64,000 nt of DNA from a candidate division Zixibacteria bacterium HGW-Zixibacteria-1 (GTDB lineage Bacteria; Zixibacteria; MSB-5A5; GN15; PGXB01): assembly GCA_002838945.1 (NCBI GenBank), contig PGXB01000012.1, positions 20,831-84,830 of the forward strand, read 5' to 3'. The position numbers and the translations under genes are program-made. Below are positions 1 to 10,255 of the stretch, in pieces; position 1 is the stretch's first letter; each line of letters begins with the position of its first letter. A model generated the notes under the pieces. The model saw only the letters and a program-made list of their open reading frames with translations, was not told the DNA's origin and searched no databases.

Positions 1-2
1 CC

Positions 3-815
3 AATGATTTGTTACGCTGCCTGTTTGAACTGGAGGTTCCTGAAATTTTCGAGCGCGTTATCGAAATCAGGGCCATCGCCCGCGAACCCGGGGAGCGCTC
101 CAAGGTAGCCGTTTACTCGGCCGATGAGCGAATCGATCCGGTCGGCGCCTGTGTCGGTATCAAGGGTGTCAGGGTTCAGTCCATTGTCAGGGAATTGAAT
201 AACGAACGTATCGACATTATACCTTTCAGTGCCAATCCTGAAGTATTTGTCACGCGTGCTCTGGCGCCGGCCAAGGTGGTCCAGATCGACACTTTCGATA
301 ATGAGCAGGCAATGACGGTGGCGGTCGAAGATGACAAATTATCGCTGGCCATCGGAAAGGCCGGCCAGAATGCACGTCTGGCATCCAAGCTGACCGGCTG
401 GAAAATAAATATTATGTCCGAAACCGACTACAACGAGATGAAGAAGCGCGAAGCCGAGGAGATGGTTCCGGTCGGCAATCTGGAAGGAATCGGCACCAAA
501 ATACAGGAAAAGCTGGTTGATGCGGACATAAATACGGTGCAACAGTTGGCTAAGGCCAATATCGTTCAACTGACCAGAATCGAGGGTATCGGTCAGAAGA
601 CGGCCGAAAACCTGATCGATGGGGCCAAAGCCTTCATGAAGGATATTGAAGCCAAACGCGCGGAAGCGAAGAAGCAGGCCAATGAGGCCAGGAAAGCCGA
701 GGCTGAACAAGAAGCTGCTGACGCCAAGGCCGCCGAGCAGGTCGACAGTGAGGACAAGGATGAGGATACCGACCAGGATGGGGACACTGTCATCGAAGAA
801 ATAAAAGATAATTAG
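3..815 (+). CDS. nusA: Transcription termination/antitermination factor NusA (5' truncated by window edge)
   Basis: NusA binds RNA polymerase and nascent RNA and modulates pausing, termination and antitermination. The window opens inside the gene: the reading frame is open from base 3, so the N-terminal and most of the S1 region lie upstream, and the TTG at base 9 is not a real start. What is visible are the tandem KH RNA-binding domains, with the GACVGIKGVRVQSI and LAIGKAGQNARLA loops that are typical of NusA, then helix-hairpin-helix pairs (NLEGIGTKIQEKL, IEGIGQKTAENL), and an acidic, Ala/Glu-rich tail from about base 640. It is followed 16 bases later by infB, the near-universal order. Identification is secure; only the 5' part is missing. 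Confidence 0.96.
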   Translation, partial: NDLLRCLFELEVPEIFERVIEIRAIAREPGERSKVAVYSADERIDPVGACVGIKGVRVQSIVRELNNERIDIIPFSANPEVFVTRALAPAKVVQIDTFDNEQAMTVAVEDDKLSLAIGKAGQNARLASKLTGWKINIMSETDYNEMKKREAEEMVPVGNLEGIGTKIQEKLVDADINTVQQLAKANIVQLTRIEGIGQKTAENLIDGAKAFMKDIEAKRAEAKKQANEARKAEAEQEAADAKAAEQVDSEDKDEDTDQDGDTVIEEIKDN

Positions 816-831
816 GTCAGGAGGGACGCAG

Positions 832-3045
832 ATGGCAAAAAAGAGATTATACGAGGTTGCAAAAGAGTACAAGGTGTCGTCGAATGCCCTTCTGACAATT
901 CTTCAGGGATTGGGCTTTCAGCCGAAATCACATATGTCGGTTGCCACCGATGAAATGCTGGCCGCGATTAGAAGGAAATTCGACATAGAAAAAGCGGCCG
1001 CCAAAAAAGATATCGAGCAGAAAAAGAGGCCGAAAATACCTCCCAAGATAGAGAAGAAGCCCGGCGGGGCCACTTTCGATGAAAGACTGGCCAAGCTTTC
1101 CAGCGCCCTCAAGAAACACGACAAAAGCAAAAAGAAGAAATTCGACAAGAGGAAAAAGAGCAAAGAGGCCCGTCGCGTGGACCGCAAAGCGGTTGTCAAA
1201 AGTTTTCGTGCCACGATGGCCTCGATGGGTACCGGTAAAAGATCCAAGAAATACAAGAAGCGCGGAAAAGGACTCGATCGCGACTTCATTTCTGACGAAA
1301 ACATGATTGAGGTCAACGAGTTTATGACCGTGGCGGAACTGGCCAATGCCATGGATAAAAAGCCGGCCGAAGTAATCGCCACCTGCTTAAAGCTGGGAAT
1401 GATGGCTTCCATCAACCAGCGGCTCGATCTGGATACCATCGAAACACTGGCTCTGGAGTTTGGTTTCCATATTAAAGAGAAGGAAGAGATCGGCGTTGAG
1501 GCCCGGGAAGAAGAGCAGGAAGGGCAGCTTGAATCAAGAGCGCCGGTGGTTACCGTTATGGGTCATGTTGACCACGGTAAGACGTCGCTGCTTGATTACA
1601 TTCGTAAAACGGAAGTCGCCGCGCAGGAAGCCGGGGCGATCACCCAGCATATCGGCGCTTATGAAGTTTCCGGACCGACCAATAAGATAGTTTTTATCGA
1701 TACCCCTGGTCATGAGGCCTTTACGGCCATGAGGGCCTGCGGGGCGCAGATTACCGATATCGTCGTTCTCGTGGTTGCCGCTGATGACGCCGTGATGCCG
1801 CAGACGGTTGAGGCTATCGATCATGCCCGTGCCGCCGGTGTTCCAATCGTGGTAGCCATTAACAAGATCGATAAACCGACGGCCAATCCCGATATGATCC
1901 GCCAGCAGCTGGCGAAGCATAACCTGATGCCGGAAGAATGGGGCGGCAAGAATATTATGGTCGAGGTTTCGGCCAAGACGGGACAGGGCATCGAGACCCT
2001 GCTCGAGATGATTGAGCTTCAGGCCGGATTGCTCGATTTGAAAGCCGACCCGTATATCCGCGGCCAGGGTATTGTCGTCGAAGCGAATCTGGAAAAAGGG
2101 CGCGGTCCCATAAGCACCATCATCATTCAGACGGGTCACATAGAAGTGGGCGACCCGATCGTGGCCGGAAGTTACTACGGCCATGTCAGGGTAATGCTTA
2201 ACGATCGCGACAAAAAGCTGCGTATCGCCGGACCGGCCACGCCTGTCCGTATAACCGGCCTTGGCGGCGTTCCGCAGGCGGGCGACAGCATCATTGTCGT
2301 AAGCGACGATCAAGAGGCCCGCGAGATCGCCCAGAAGCGCACCCAGTTGCGCCGGGAACACGAGATCCGCCGCGGTTTTGGACGAGCGACACTCGACAAA
2401 ATCTATGAGCAGATCAAGGATGGTCAGATAAAGGAACTGCGCCTGGTTATCAAGGCCGATGTCGATGGTTCCGCCGAAGTGCTCGCGGAGACCCTGGGCA
2501 AAATCGCGACCGACGAAGTGCGGACGGTTATTATCCACAAAGGTGTCGGCGCCATCAATGAATCCGATGTCCTTCTGGCCGCAGCCTCAAACGCGATTAT
2601 TATCGGATTTAATGTCTCACCCGACGGTCGAGCCAGAGACGCTGCCTCCCGGGAAAAGGTTGAGATTAAACAATACAGTATCATTTACGATGTCGAAGGC
2701 GATATCAGAAAAGCGCTGGAGGGAATGCTGGCGCCGGATATCAGCGAGGAATTTGTCGGGGTTGCCGAGGTTCGGCAGATATTCAGAGTGCCCAAAGTGG
2801 GCGTAATCGCCGGGTGTATTGTCAAAGAGGGCGCCATTCACCGGACCGATAAAGTTCATATAGTTCGAGACGGGCGCAAAGTATATACCGGGCACCTCAG
2901 TTCGCTGAAGCGGTTCAAGGATGATGTCCGCGAGGTCACCAACGGCTATGAGTGCGGAATCGGCGTCGAAAATTACCATGACCTTAAGGTCGGCGATGCC
3001 ATTGAAGTTTATAAACTGGTCGAAACGGCAAGAAAACTGATTTAG
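832..3045 (+). CDS. infB: Translation initiation factor IF-2
   Basis: IF-2 is the GTPase that delivers fMet-tRNA to the 30S subunit and promotes 50S joining. At 737 residues it is a compact form. It has an N-terminal IF2_N module ([13 protein letters not shown]), a Lys-rich linker at about residues 60-145, and a second IF2_N-like module ([17 protein letters not shown]). The GTPase domain starts near residue 243 with GHVDHGKTS, followed by DTPGHEAF and NKID, and domains II-IV complete the C-terminal half. The ATG follows AGGAGGG with good spacing, which fixes the start. It lies 16 bases after nusA and 13 before the DUF503 gene, in one operon. The low-complexity basic linker is shorter than in many proteobacterial IF-2 proteins. 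Confidence 0.98.
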   Translation: MAKKRLYEVAKEYKVSSNALLTILQGLGFQPKSHMSVATDEMLAAIRRKFDIEKAAAKKDIEQKKRPKIPPKIEKKPGGATFDERLAKLSSALKKHDKSKKKKFDKRKKSKEARRVDRKAVVKSFRATMASMGTGKRSKKYKKRGKGLDRDFISDENMIEVNEFMTVAELANAMDKKPAEVIATCLKLGMMASINQRLDLDTIETLALEFGFHIKEKEEIGVEAREEEQEGQLESRAPVVTVMGHVDHGKTSLLDYIRKTEVAAQEAGAITQHIGAYEVSGPTNKIVFIDTPGHEAFTAMRACGAQITDIVVLVVAADDAVMPQTVEAIDHARAAGVPIVVAINKIDKPTANPDMIRQQLAKHNLMPEEWGGKNIMVEVSAKTGQGIETLLEMIELQAGLLDLKADPYIRGQGIVVEANLEKGRGPISTIIIQTGHIEVGDPIVAGSYYGHVRVMLNDRDKKLRIAGPATPVRITGLGGVPQAGDSIIVVSDDQEAREIAQKRTQLRREHEIRRGFGRATLDKIYEQIKDGQIKELRLVIKADVDGSAEVLAETLGKIATDEVRTVIIHKGVGAINESDVLLAAASNAIIIGFNVSPDGRARDAASREKVEIKQYSIIYDVEGDIRKALEGMLAPDISEEFVGVAEVRQIFRVPKVGVIAGCIVKEGAIHRTDKVHIVRDGRKVYTGHLSSLKRFKDDVREVTNGYECGIGVENYHDLKVGDAIEVYKLVETARKLI

Positions 3046-3058
3046 AGACGGGTGCAGG

Positions 3059-3340
3059 TTGGTTGTTGGTACAATTGTAGTTGATCTGAATCTTCCCGGA
3101 GTAAACTCATTAAAAGAAAAAAGAAGGAGGCTTAAACCGCTTTTGGCAAAATTGCAGAGCCGGTTTAATGTTTCCGTGGCGGAAGTCGGTATGAACGACA
3201 TTCACAGAAGCGCCCAGGTGGGCGTGGCACTGGTCAGCAACAGCAAGGTGTTTGTGGATCAGGTCATATCGAGCATCGTCGGGACGATCGCATCAACACC
3301 CGAGATTAATATGGTCGATTACCGAGTGGAGATTTTGTAG
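3059..3340 (+). CDS. DUF503 (YlxP-like) protein
   Basis: A 93-residue protein of the DUF503/YlxP family, which sits between infB and rbfA in many bacteria. The diagnostic N-terminus is visible: a first beta strand (VGTIVVDLNLPG) and then SLKEKRRRLKPLL, followed by FNVSVAEVG. It probably starts at TTG 3059; no ATG is available upstream of the conserved strand, and a GCAGG sits just before it. The molecular role is poorly defined; the genomic position suggests ribosome maturation or translation, which is inference from context. It is separated from rbfA by 8 bases, so it is co-transcribed and probably translationally coupled. Confidence 0.9.
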   Translation: MVVGTIVVDLNLPGVNSLKEKRRRLKPLLAKLQSRFNVSVAEVGMNDIHRSAQVGVALVSNSKVFVDQVISSIVGTIASTPEINMVDYRVEIL

Positions 3341-3348
3341 GTGAAAGC

Positions 3349-3723
3349 ATGAAGCAGTTCAAGAGATCGGAAAGAATTCGCAGTCAGATGTTAAGGGATA
3401 TTCAATTGCTCCTCGAGCACGATACCGCCGCCCATCTCGACTCCCTGGTAACATTCACCGATGTCGAAATTACCAAGGATTTGCGGTTCGCAAAAATCTT
3501 TTATTCCGTCCTCGGTGATGAAAAATCGAAGAGTAAAACGTCGGCCTACCTGGATAAAATCAGGAACCGCGTTCAGGCTCAATTGGGGCGGTTGTTGAAT
3601 ATCAAATATATGCCCGAGATCTCCTTCCAGTTCGACCCGTCGATTGAACATGGGATGAAAATAGAAAAGTTGTTCGATGAAATAGCTGATAAGAGAAATG
3701 ATAAAGACGAAGAAAATACATAA
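3349..3723 (+). CDS. rbfA: Ribosome-binding factor A
   Basis: RbfA is a small KH-like protein that binds the 30S subunit near the 5' helix of 16S rRNA during late maturation. The 124-residue product has the expected family layout: RSERIRSQMLRDIQLLL at the N-terminus, VTFTDVEITKDLRFAKIFYSV across the central strands, and RNRVQAQLGRLLNIKYMPEISFQFD in the KH-like half, with a short acidic C-terminal tail. The last 26 bases overlap the start of the following DHH phosphoesterase gene, which suggests translational coupling. Length and position after infB are typical. Confidence 0.96.
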   Translation: MKQFKRSERIRSQMLRDIQLLLEHDTAAHLDSLVTFTDVEITKDLRFAKIFYSVLGDEKSKSKTSAYLDKIRNRVQAQLGRLLNIKYMPEISFQFDPSIEHGMKIEKLFDEIADKRNDKDEENT

Positions 3724-4687
3724 AGAAATAGAAACCCTGATTACCGGTGCCGGAACCATCCTGATTTCATCGCACGTGGATCCGGACGGCGACTCGCTTG
3801 GCTCTCAGTTGGCTCTAAGAAGATATCTTGTCAGCCTGGGCAAAAAGGTGTGGATCGTCAATCATGGATCGATACCGAGCAAGTATATGTTTCTTCCCGA
3901 CATCGACCGGATCGTTCGGATCGATAATTTCAAATCGGAGGACAGATTCGACCTGGCCATTATCCTGGAGTGTCCCGATCCTGGCAGAACCGGGGATGTG
4001 AAACACCTTATTGGCGCCAATATGCCGATGATAAATATCGATCATCATCCCGATAACAGCGGCTATGGTAAAATAGCCCATCTCGACAGCGGGGCTTCCG
4101 CCGTCGCGGAAATGCTGACCGAGTATTTTCTTGAGGTCGGTTATAAGATCGATGACCCGGCGGCGACACAGCTGTACACCGCCATCATCACCGACACCGG
4201 GCGCTTTCGGTTCAGTTCCACCACCAGGAAAACCATGGAGGTTGCCGGGAGGTTGATCGAACTGGGCGCCGATCCTCGTTACATAAGCGACAACATTTAT
4301 TATTCTTTCAGCGAATCGACCATGCGCCTGATCGGAAAAGTATTCTCGAAGTTTGAGCTTTTTGACAATGGTAAAATTTGCCTGATGGCACTTGATAACG
4401 ACATGATGCGGCTGAACGATTTCAATTCGGCCGACACCGAGGGCATGGCCGAATATACTCTTTTCGGAAGAGGCGTCATTGTCGGCGGCCTGCTCAAGGA
4501 AATGGGGGAGGGGTCGACAAAAATATCGCTCCGGTCGCGTAACAGTATTAATGTGGGCGAGGTGGCGCACCGATACGGCGGAGGCGGGCACAATAATGCC
4601 GCGGGATTTCAAATCGATCTGCCGCTTAAGGCGGCACAGGAGAAAATCCTGAAGGATTTAAGGGAGATTGTCAATGGTACAGTATAA
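3698..4687 (+). CDS. nrnA: DHH-family phosphoesterase, NrnA-like oligoribonuclease / pAp phosphatase
   Basis: NrnA-type proteins degrade very short RNA oligomers and dephosphorylate pAp, using two metals held by the DHH domain. The metal-binding motifs are present: HVDPDGDSLGS near residues 26-36, a central Asp region, and the signature IDHHPD near residue 115. The C-terminal DHHA1 domain ends in the typical Gly-rich nucleotide loop GGGGHNNAAG. Length (329) is normal. The chosen ATG lies inside rbfA with only a weak ribosome site; translation is likely coupled. The position between rbfA and truB is the classical one for this gene in Firmicutes and many other phyla. Confidence 0.92.
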   Translation: MIKTKKIHKEIETLITGAGTILISSHVDPDGDSLGSQLALRRYLVSLGKKVWIVNHGSIPSKYMFLPDIDRIVRIDNFKSEDRFDLAIILECPDPGRTGDVKHLIGANMPMINIDHHPDNSGYGKIAHLDSGASAVAEMLTEYFLEVGYKIDDPAATQLYTAIITDTGRFRFSSTTRKTMEVAGRLIELGADPRYISDNIYYSFSESTMRLIGKVFSKFELFDNGKICLMALDNDMMRLNDFNSADTEGMAEYTLFGRGVIVGGLLKEMGEGSTKISLRSRNSINVGEVAHRYGGGGHNNAAGFQIDLPLKAAQEKILKDLREIVNGTV

Positions 4688-5612
4688 CGGCATTCTTCTC
4701 TGTGAAAAACCGTACGGTGTTACCAGCCATAAGGTCATCCACGAATTAAGGCAGATAACCGATCAGAAAAAGATCGGACATACCGGAACGCTCGATCCGC
4801 GGGCAACCGGCCTGCTGGTACTCTGCCTTGGACGGGCCACCAAAATATCGCAGTTCCTGGGCAATCTCGACAAATCATATGATGCCGTGATCAGGCTGGG
4901 GCGGCGTTCATCGACCTATGACACCGAAGGTTTGGACATGGATGTGGAGCCGAATCCGGTACCCGACCTGACCGAAGCCGAGATCATCGAGCTGCTCGGG
5001 CAGTTCAAAGGCAAAATTACTCAAATAGTGCCGCCATATTCGGCGGTTAAAGTCGACGGCAGAAGATTGTATGATCTGGCCCGGAAAGGCAAAGAAGTCG
5101 AGTTACCTGAAAAGGAAGTCGAAATAAAAGATATCAAGCTTGTCAGGATGGAGCTTCCCGACCTGCATATATCGGTCGATTGTTCCAAGGGTACTTATAT
5201 CCGGACACTGGCCGACGATATCGGGAATAAAATCGGGTGCGGCGCGCATCTGGCTTCACTTGTCCGAACCAGGGTCGGACAGTACAGTCTGAAGGATGCC
5301 ATGACACTGGGCCAGGCAAAGCATTATCGTGACGCCGGAGTCCTGAATAAATATATAAAGCCGATTGAATCGGTTCTGCCTTTTCCCTGGCTGAAAGTTC
5401 ACGAGGAATTCAGTCCGTTTATTCTGACCGGACGCACTCCCCGAATGAAGGATATCACTGAGGTCGGGGGACGGTTCGAAATCGACGAACTGATATCTTT
5501 GAAGGACCATAATAATAAAATAGTCGCTGTGGGTCGTGCCGAGGTGAATTCCAATTTATTCAGAGAAGGGGCCGACCATAACTTACTTAGATATGTCAGG
5601 GTGTTGAATTGA
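4674..5612 (+). CDS. truB: tRNA pseudouridine-55 synthase TruB
   Basis: TruB converts U55 in the T-loop of tRNAs to pseudouridine. The catalytic motif GHTGTLDPRATGLL, with its Asp, lies near residue 40, followed by KSYDAVIRLGRRSSTYD and GTYIRTLADDIG, all family hallmarks. I place the start at ATG 4674 because GGGAG at 4662-4666 is correctly spaced from it; a TTG two codons upstream is less likely. The gene overlaps the end of the DHH phosphoesterase by 14 bases and overlaps ribF by four bases (TTGA), so the block is translationally coupled. A roughly 60-residue C-terminal extension is PUA-like but I cannot confirm the fold by eye. Confidence 0.96.
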   Translation: MVQYNGILLCEKPYGVTSHKVIHELRQITDQKKIGHTGTLDPRATGLLVLCLGRATKISQFLGNLDKSYDAVIRLGRRSSTYDTEGLDMDVEPNPVPDLTEAEIIELLGQFKGKITQIVPPYSAVKVDGRRLYDLARKGKEVELPEKEVEIKDIKLVRMELPDLHISVDCSKGTYIRTLADDIGNKIGCGAHLASLVRTRVGQYSLKDAMTLGQAKHYRDAGVLNKYIKPIESVLPFPWLKVHEEFSPFILTGRTPRMKDITEVGGRFEIDELISLKDHNNKIVAVGRAEVNSNLFREGADHNLLRYVRVLN

Positions 5613-6538
5613 GTCTTGAACTGATTAGAGGTATCGAAAATTTCGAGGGCTTTGACGGCCGGACAGTGGCCACGATCGGGACCTTTGACGGGCTGCACCT
5701 GGGTCATCAGGCCATTTTGCATCAATTGAAGACGGCCGCCGAGCGGAAACAGGGGCGTGCCCTGGCCATTACTTTCGAACCTCATCCCCGGGTCCTGGTA
5801 ACGCCCGATTCGCCGCCGTTGCTATTAACCTGCTTGAATGAAAAAGCACGCCTGTTCGAAAATTATCTCGACGGTACCCTTCTGATTCTCAATTTTACGC
5901 GCGAGCTGATGAATTTAACCGCCGAAGAATTCACCAGAACTTATCTGGTGGAACGGATAAATCTGGCCAAGCTTATTGTCGGCTATGACCATGCTTTCGG
6001 TAAAGGACGTTCCGGTACGATCAATGACCTGATGAATCTCAGCCGAAAATACTCATTCGAGTTGGAAATAGTCGATCCGGTCATTGTCAACGGCCGTCCG
6101 ATATCATCCACCCGGATACGACACCTGCTGGCTGAGAATAATCTTCCTCGTGCAATCGAATTTCTGGGGCATCCGTATCCCTTGAGCGGCAAGGTTATCG
6201 GTGGTATCGGACTGGGCAAGAAGATCGGCTTTCCCACGGCCAATATCGAATACAGCCAGCGCAAACTTTTACCGACAGACGGTGTTTACTCCTGCTCGGT
6301 CGAATTAAAGGAAAACAAATATGACGGGATGATGTTTATCGGCAAGAATCACTTCAATCCGGCCGAGGCAAAATCGGTGGAAATCAATATCTTCGATTTC
6401 GATGAAAATATTTACGGTGCCGAGTTGTTCTGCTACCCGGAGGTATATATCCGGGAAAATCGCAAATACCCCAATACCGATGCTCTCGTCGAGCAGATTA
6501 AGCTGGACAAGAAAAAAATTCTAATGACGAAGAAATAG
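5609..6538 (+). CDS. ribF: Bifunctional riboflavin kinase / FAD synthetase
   Basis: RibF makes FMN from riboflavin and then FAD from FMN. The N-terminal nucleotidyltransferase half has GTFDGLHLGHQ (the HxGH-type motif) near residue 24 and GYDHAFGKGRSG; the C-terminal flavokinase half starts with YPLSGKVIGGIG and carries GKKIGFPTANIE. The start is TTG 5609, overlapping the truB stop in TTGA, with GTGTTG rather than a clear Shine-Dalgarno, so coupling with truB is likely. Total length (309) matches the family. truB-ribF-rpsO is a widely conserved order. Confidence 0.96.
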   Translation: MSLELIRGIENFEGFDGRTVATIGTFDGLHLGHQAILHQLKTAAERKQGRALAITFEPHPRVLVTPDSPPLLLTCLNEKARLFENYLDGTLLILNFTRELMNLTAEEFTRTYLVERINLAKLIVGYDHAFGKGRSGTINDLMNLSRKYSFELEIVDPVIVNGRPISSTRIRHLLAENNLPRAIEFLGHPYPLSGKVIGGIGLGKKIGFPTANIEYSQRKLLPTDGVYSCSVELKENKYDGMMFIGKNHFNPAEAKSVEINIFDFDENIYGAELFCYPEVYIRENRKYPNTDALVEQIKLDKKKILMTKK

Positions 6539-6552
6539 AGGAGAATTAATCA

Positions 6553-6822
6553 ATGGCTATCACCAAAGAACAAAAAGAGGATATTATTGCACGGTACAGG
6601 CTGCACGACAAAGATACCGGGTCGCCTGAAGTGCAAATAGCCATCCTGTCGGAGGACATTACGGCCCTGACAGAGCATTTGAAAATGCACAACAAGGACT
6701 TTCACAGCCGCAGAGGGTTGTTGAAAAAAGTCGGACAGCGCAGACGGCTGCTCGATTACTTAAAAGATCGTGATATTGAAAGTTATCGTCATTTGATCGA
6801 TCAGCTAAACATCAGACGATAA
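6553..6822 (+). CDS. rpsO: 30S ribosomal protein S15
   Basis: S15 is a primary 16S rRNA binder that organises the central domain of the 30S subunit. The 89-residue length is canonical and the hallmark segments [36 protein letters not shown] and [12 protein letters not shown] are all present. The ribosome site GAGGAG abuts the ribF stop, 14 bases before the ATG. The intergenic space is too short for the long autoregulatory pseudoknot known upstream of enterobacterial rpsO, so any S15 feedback here would work differently. Confidence 0.99.
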   Translation: MAITKEQKEDIIARYRLHDKDTGSPEVQIAILSEDITALTEHLKMHNKDFHSRRGLLKKVGQRRRLLDYLKDRDIESYRHLIDQLNIRR

Positions 6823-6837
6823 CGCAGGAGCTTTTTT

Positions 6838-8931
6838 ATGGAACAACGAGTTGAACTGGAAATAGGCGGCAAAACACTAAGCATCGAGACAGGAAAGGTC
6901 GCCAAACAGGCAAACGGAGCCGTTATGGTACGGCTGGCGGATACGGTCATTCTGTCGGCGGTGGTCAGCGGCGATGATCCGAACGACGGCCGCGATTTTT
7001 TCCCACTTACGATCGATTATCGTGAGAAAACATATGCAGCCGGAAAAATTCCCGGGGGCTTTTTCAAGCGTGAGGGAAGACCGTCCGAGAAAGAAATCCT
7101 TTCAATGAGGATTATCGACCGGCCGATCAGACCGCTTTTCCCCGAGGGGTTCGTCAATGAAGTGCAATGCCATAATATTGTACTATCCGCCGACCAGGAA
7201 AATGACGCTGATATTTTGTGTCTTATCGGGACTTCGGCCGCATTGACCATATCCGACATTCCTTTTGTCAAGACCATCGCCGGAGTAAGGATCGGACGCA
7301 TTGACGGCCGGCTGATTATCAACCCGACCTTCAAGGAACTCGAGGAATCGGATATCAATATTACCGTCGCCGGATCCGCCGGATCGATCACCATGGTCGA
7401 AGGGGGCGGCCGTGAGATATCCGAAGCGGAAATGATCGAGGCGTTGGCTTTCGGTCATGAGCATATCAAAATGATCGTGGCTAAAATCGAGGAATTACGC
7501 GGGCTGGCCGGCAAACCGAAGATAGAGTTTGCACCGAAAACGGTTGATGAAGGCTTGAAGAATAAAATCACCGAAATGGCCAACGCGAAATTGAATGAAT
7601 ACAACAGGATTGCCGACAAGGACGAACGCCGGAACCTGAAGCACAAACTGAATGATGAAATCAAGGAGGCCCTGGCGGAAGAGTTTCCGGAGATGGAAGG
7701 GACCATCGGGAACATCATTCACGATCTGGATGCTTCCATCATGCGTGAGATGATCATCAAAGAAGGACGCCGCATTGACGGCCGCGGCCCCGATGAGGTG
7801 CGTCCAATCACCTGCGAGGTCGGCGTCCTGCCGCGAACGCACGGTTCGGCGCTGTTCACACGCGGCCAGACCCAGGCGCTGGTGACACTGACTCTCGGCA
7901 CCAAGATCGACGAGCAGCGCATTGACGACCTTGAGGGCGAATCAACCAAGAGCTACATGCTGCATTATAACTTCCCGTCATTTTCGGTAGGTGAAGTGCG
8001 TCCGATTCGCGGCGTCAGCCGCCGGGAAGTCGGGCATGGTGCTCTTGCCGAGCGGGCTCTCCAGCCGATTATTCCGGTCGAGGGGAAATTCCCTTACACG
8101 ATTCGCATCGTTTCCGATATCCTCGAATCGAACGGCTCATCCTCGATGGCCTCGGTTTGCGGCGGATCGCTGGCCCTTATGGACGGCGGCGTGCCGACCA
8201 AAACAGCGGTGGCCGGCGTGGCCATGGGACTGATCAAAGATGATGACAAAGTCATCATTCTGACCGACATCCTCGGCGATGAGGATCATTTCGGCGACAT
8301 GGACTTCAAGGTAACCGGCACCGACAAAGGTATCACCGCATTTCAGATGGATATCAAGATCACCGGTATCGACCTCAATTTGATGGCCCAGGCGATGGAG
8401 AAGGCCCGGCAGGGAAGACTTCACATTCTGGGCAAGATGAATGAGGTCATCAGCAAGAATCGGGACAACCTGTCGTCCTATGCACCCAGAATCCTAACCA
8501 TCAAGATTCCGGTCGAGAAGATCGGTGAGGTTATTGGACCGGGCGGCAAGATGATCAGGTCGATCGTCGAGGCTACCGGCGCCAAGATCGATATCGAAGA
8601 TGATGGTACCGTCATGATAGCTTCGGTCGATGCTGCGGCCGGTGAAAAGGCGAAGGAAATGATTGAATCGCTGACCGAAGAGGCCGAGGTCAACAAGGTC
8701 TATATGGGCACGGTCAGGCGCATAACCAATTTCGGCGCCTTCATCGAAATTCTTCCCGGAACGGACGGCTTGCTTCACATTTCGGAAATCGATGTCGGGC
8801 ACGTGGCCCGTGTGGAAGACTTCTTCAGACTCGGCGACCAGGTCGAGGTGAAAGTCATCGCTATCGATCCGGAAGGAAAAATCCGCTTGTCGCGCAAAGC
8901 ACTCCTGAAAGACGGGGCGCGTTCCAAGTAG
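6838..8931 (+). CDS. pnp: Polyribonucleotide nucleotidyltransferase (PNPase)
   Basis: PNPase is the phosphorolytic 3'-5' exoribonuclease of the RNA degradation machinery. The 697-residue protein shows the two RNase PH core domains (second one opening with GRRIDGRGPDEVRPI, active-site region SSMASVCGGSLALMDGG), the linking alpha-helical region at about 215-300, the KH domain with the VIGPGGKMI loop near residue 560, and an S1 domain (GTVRRITNFGAFIEI) to the end. The ATG follows GCAGGAG. It comes 15 bases after rpsO, as in most bacteria. Nothing is missing; the protein has no extra C-terminal tail. Confidence 0.99.
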   Translation: MEQRVELEIGGKTLSIETGKVAKQANGAVMVRLADTVILSAVVSGDDPNDGRDFFPLTIDYREKTYAAGKIPGGFFKREGRPSEKEILSMRIIDRPIRPLFPEGFVNEVQCHNIVLSADQENDADILCLIGTSAALTISDIPFVKTIAGVRIGRIDGRLIINPTFKELEESDINITVAGSAGSITMVEGGGREISEAEMIEALAFGHEHIKMIVAKIEELRGLAGKPKIEFAPKTVDEGLKNKITEMANAKLNEYNRIADKDERRNLKHKLNDEIKEALAEEFPEMEGTIGNIIHDLDASIMREMIIKEGRRIDGRGPDEVRPITCEVGVLPRTHGSALFTRGQTQALVTLTLGTKIDEQRIDDLEGESTKSYMLHYNFPSFSVGEVRPIRGVSRREVGHGALAERALQPIIPVEGKFPYTIRIVSDILESNGSSSMASVCGGSLALMDGGVPTKTAVAGVAMGLIKDDDKVIILTDILGDEDHFGDMDFKVTGTDKGITAFQMDIKITGIDLNLMAQAMEKARQGRLHILGKMNEVISKNRDNLSSYAPRILTIKIPVEKIGEVIGPGGKMIRSIVEATGAKIDIEDDGTVMIASVDAAAGEKAKEMIESLTEEAEVNKVYMGTVRRITNFGAFIEILPGTDGLLHISEIDVGHVARVEDFFRLGDQVEVKVIAIDPEGKIRLSRKALLKDGARSK

Positions 8932-8949
8932 CGGGCAGCCGGTCATAGA

Positions 8950-10230
8950 ATGACGATAAAACAGAATAGTGTTTATAATAAGACAATCCTCGACAGCGGG
9001 TTGAGGATTGTCACCGAAAAAATTCCAGGTGTCCGGTCGACGGCGATCGGCATCTGGATTGATGTCGGTTCGCGAGATGAAACCAGTGATAAGAACGGGA
9101 TCACGCATTTTATCGAGCATATGCTTTTCAAGGGAACCCGTTCCCGCAGCGCACAGGCTATTGCGTTATCTCTGGAAGCGCTCGGCGGTTCGCTGAACGC
9201 ATACACATCCCGCGAGCAGACCTGTTTTCATGCCCTGGTCCTCGATAAGCATCTTGATCTGGCCGTGGATGTTCTCTCTGATATTCTCATGAATTCGACG
9301 ATTACTTCTCTCAATATCAAACGGGAGAAATCGGTCGTCGCCGAGGAAATTCGCGAAGTTAATGAGACGCCGTCGGACCGGATCCATGAACTCTTTTCGG
9401 ATCATTTCTGGCGGGGTCAGCCGCTGGGCTGGCCGATTATGGGAACGGAAGAAAATGTTTTGACTTTCAGCCGCCCGGTTATTCGAAAATACATGAATGA
9501 TAATTATCTGGCGGGACGGATTGTCATTGCTGCCGCCGGGAACATATTGCATCAAAAGCTGGTCGGCCTCGTCAATGAAAAACTTCATTTTCCGCCGGGC
9601 AATGATTCTCATTGCCTGCCGGCGAAATATCCCGAGGGATTCTCGTCGCAATTCGTAAAAAACGGTTCCACCCAGACGCATATTTGTGTCGGCTTTCCGG
9701 GTGTCGATTATTCGGCTCCGCAAAGGCTGCCGATGCTGGCCCTGAATAATTATCTCGGCGGCGGGATGTCATCGGTGCTTTTCCAGAAGATCCGGGAAGA
9801 TCGCGGAATGGCCTATACGGTTTTTACGTTTCCGGATTTTTACCGGGATTGCGGCGTTTTCGGAGCGTATCTGGCCACCGACCGCAAGCACCTGCATGAA
9901 GCGGTCGAGACGATGCTCAAAGAGTTTCGAAAGGTGAAGAGATCGCGTCTGCCGAATGAAAAAATCGAGATGATTAAAGATCAGCTAAAGGGCGGCCTGA
10001 TTCTTGGGATGGAATCGACATCAAGCCGGATGAATCGGCTGGGTCGGCAGGAGACCGTGACGGGTCGATATATTCCGATAAAAGAAGCTTTGCGGGCAAT
10101 CAATAAGCTGACGGCGAATAATATCATTGAAGCCGCGCGGAAAATTCTTGTTCCGGATAATATAGCGGTGACAGCTCTCGGTTCGGCCAGTGAAAAAGAT
10201 CTCAGCAAAGTGGATTGGTCGCTTCTTTAA
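8950..10230 (+). CDS. M16-family zinc peptidase (mitochondrial-processing-peptidase-like)
   Basis: A 426-residue single-unit M16 metallopeptidase. The inverted zinc motif HFIEH is at residues 53-57 and the downstream Glu region EEIREVNETPSD supplies the third ligand, so the enzyme should be active. The C-terminal half has the Gly-rich LNNYLGGGMSSVLFQKIRE stretch of the family and a conserved ETVTGRYI-like segment. There is no signal peptide, so it is probably cytoplasmic. It lies 18 bases after pnp; the pnp-M16 pairing is common across bacteria although its reason is unknown. No clear Shine-Dalgarno precedes the ATG, so translation may be coupled to pnp. Confidence 0.93.
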   Translation: MTIKQNSVYNKTILDSGLRIVTEKIPGVRSTAIGIWIDVGSRDETSDKNGITHFIEHMLFKGTRSRSAQAIALSLEALGGSLNAYTSREQTCFHALVLDKHLDLAVDVLSDILMNSTITSLNIKREKSVVAEEIREVNETPSDRIHELFSDHFWRGQPLGWPIMGTEENVLTFSRPVIRKYMNDNYLAGRIVIAAAGNILHQKLVGLVNEKLHFPPGNDSHCLPAKYPEGFSSQFVKNGSTQTHICVGFPGVDYSAPQRLPMLALNNYLGGGMSSVLFQKIREDRGMAYTVFTFPDFYRDCGVFGAYLATDRKHLHEAVETMLKEFRKVKRSRLPNEKIEMIKDQLKGGLILGMESTSSRMNRLGRQETVTGRYIPIKEALRAINKLTANNIIEAARKILVPDNIAVTALGSASEKDLSKVDWSLL

Positions 10231-10255
10231 AATCTGAATTTAACACCTCAGTGAA

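Noticed and set aside
6539..6552. Autoregulatory S15 pseudoknot upstream of rpsO
   Set aside because: Only 14 bases separate ribF and rpsO; there is no room for the known structure.
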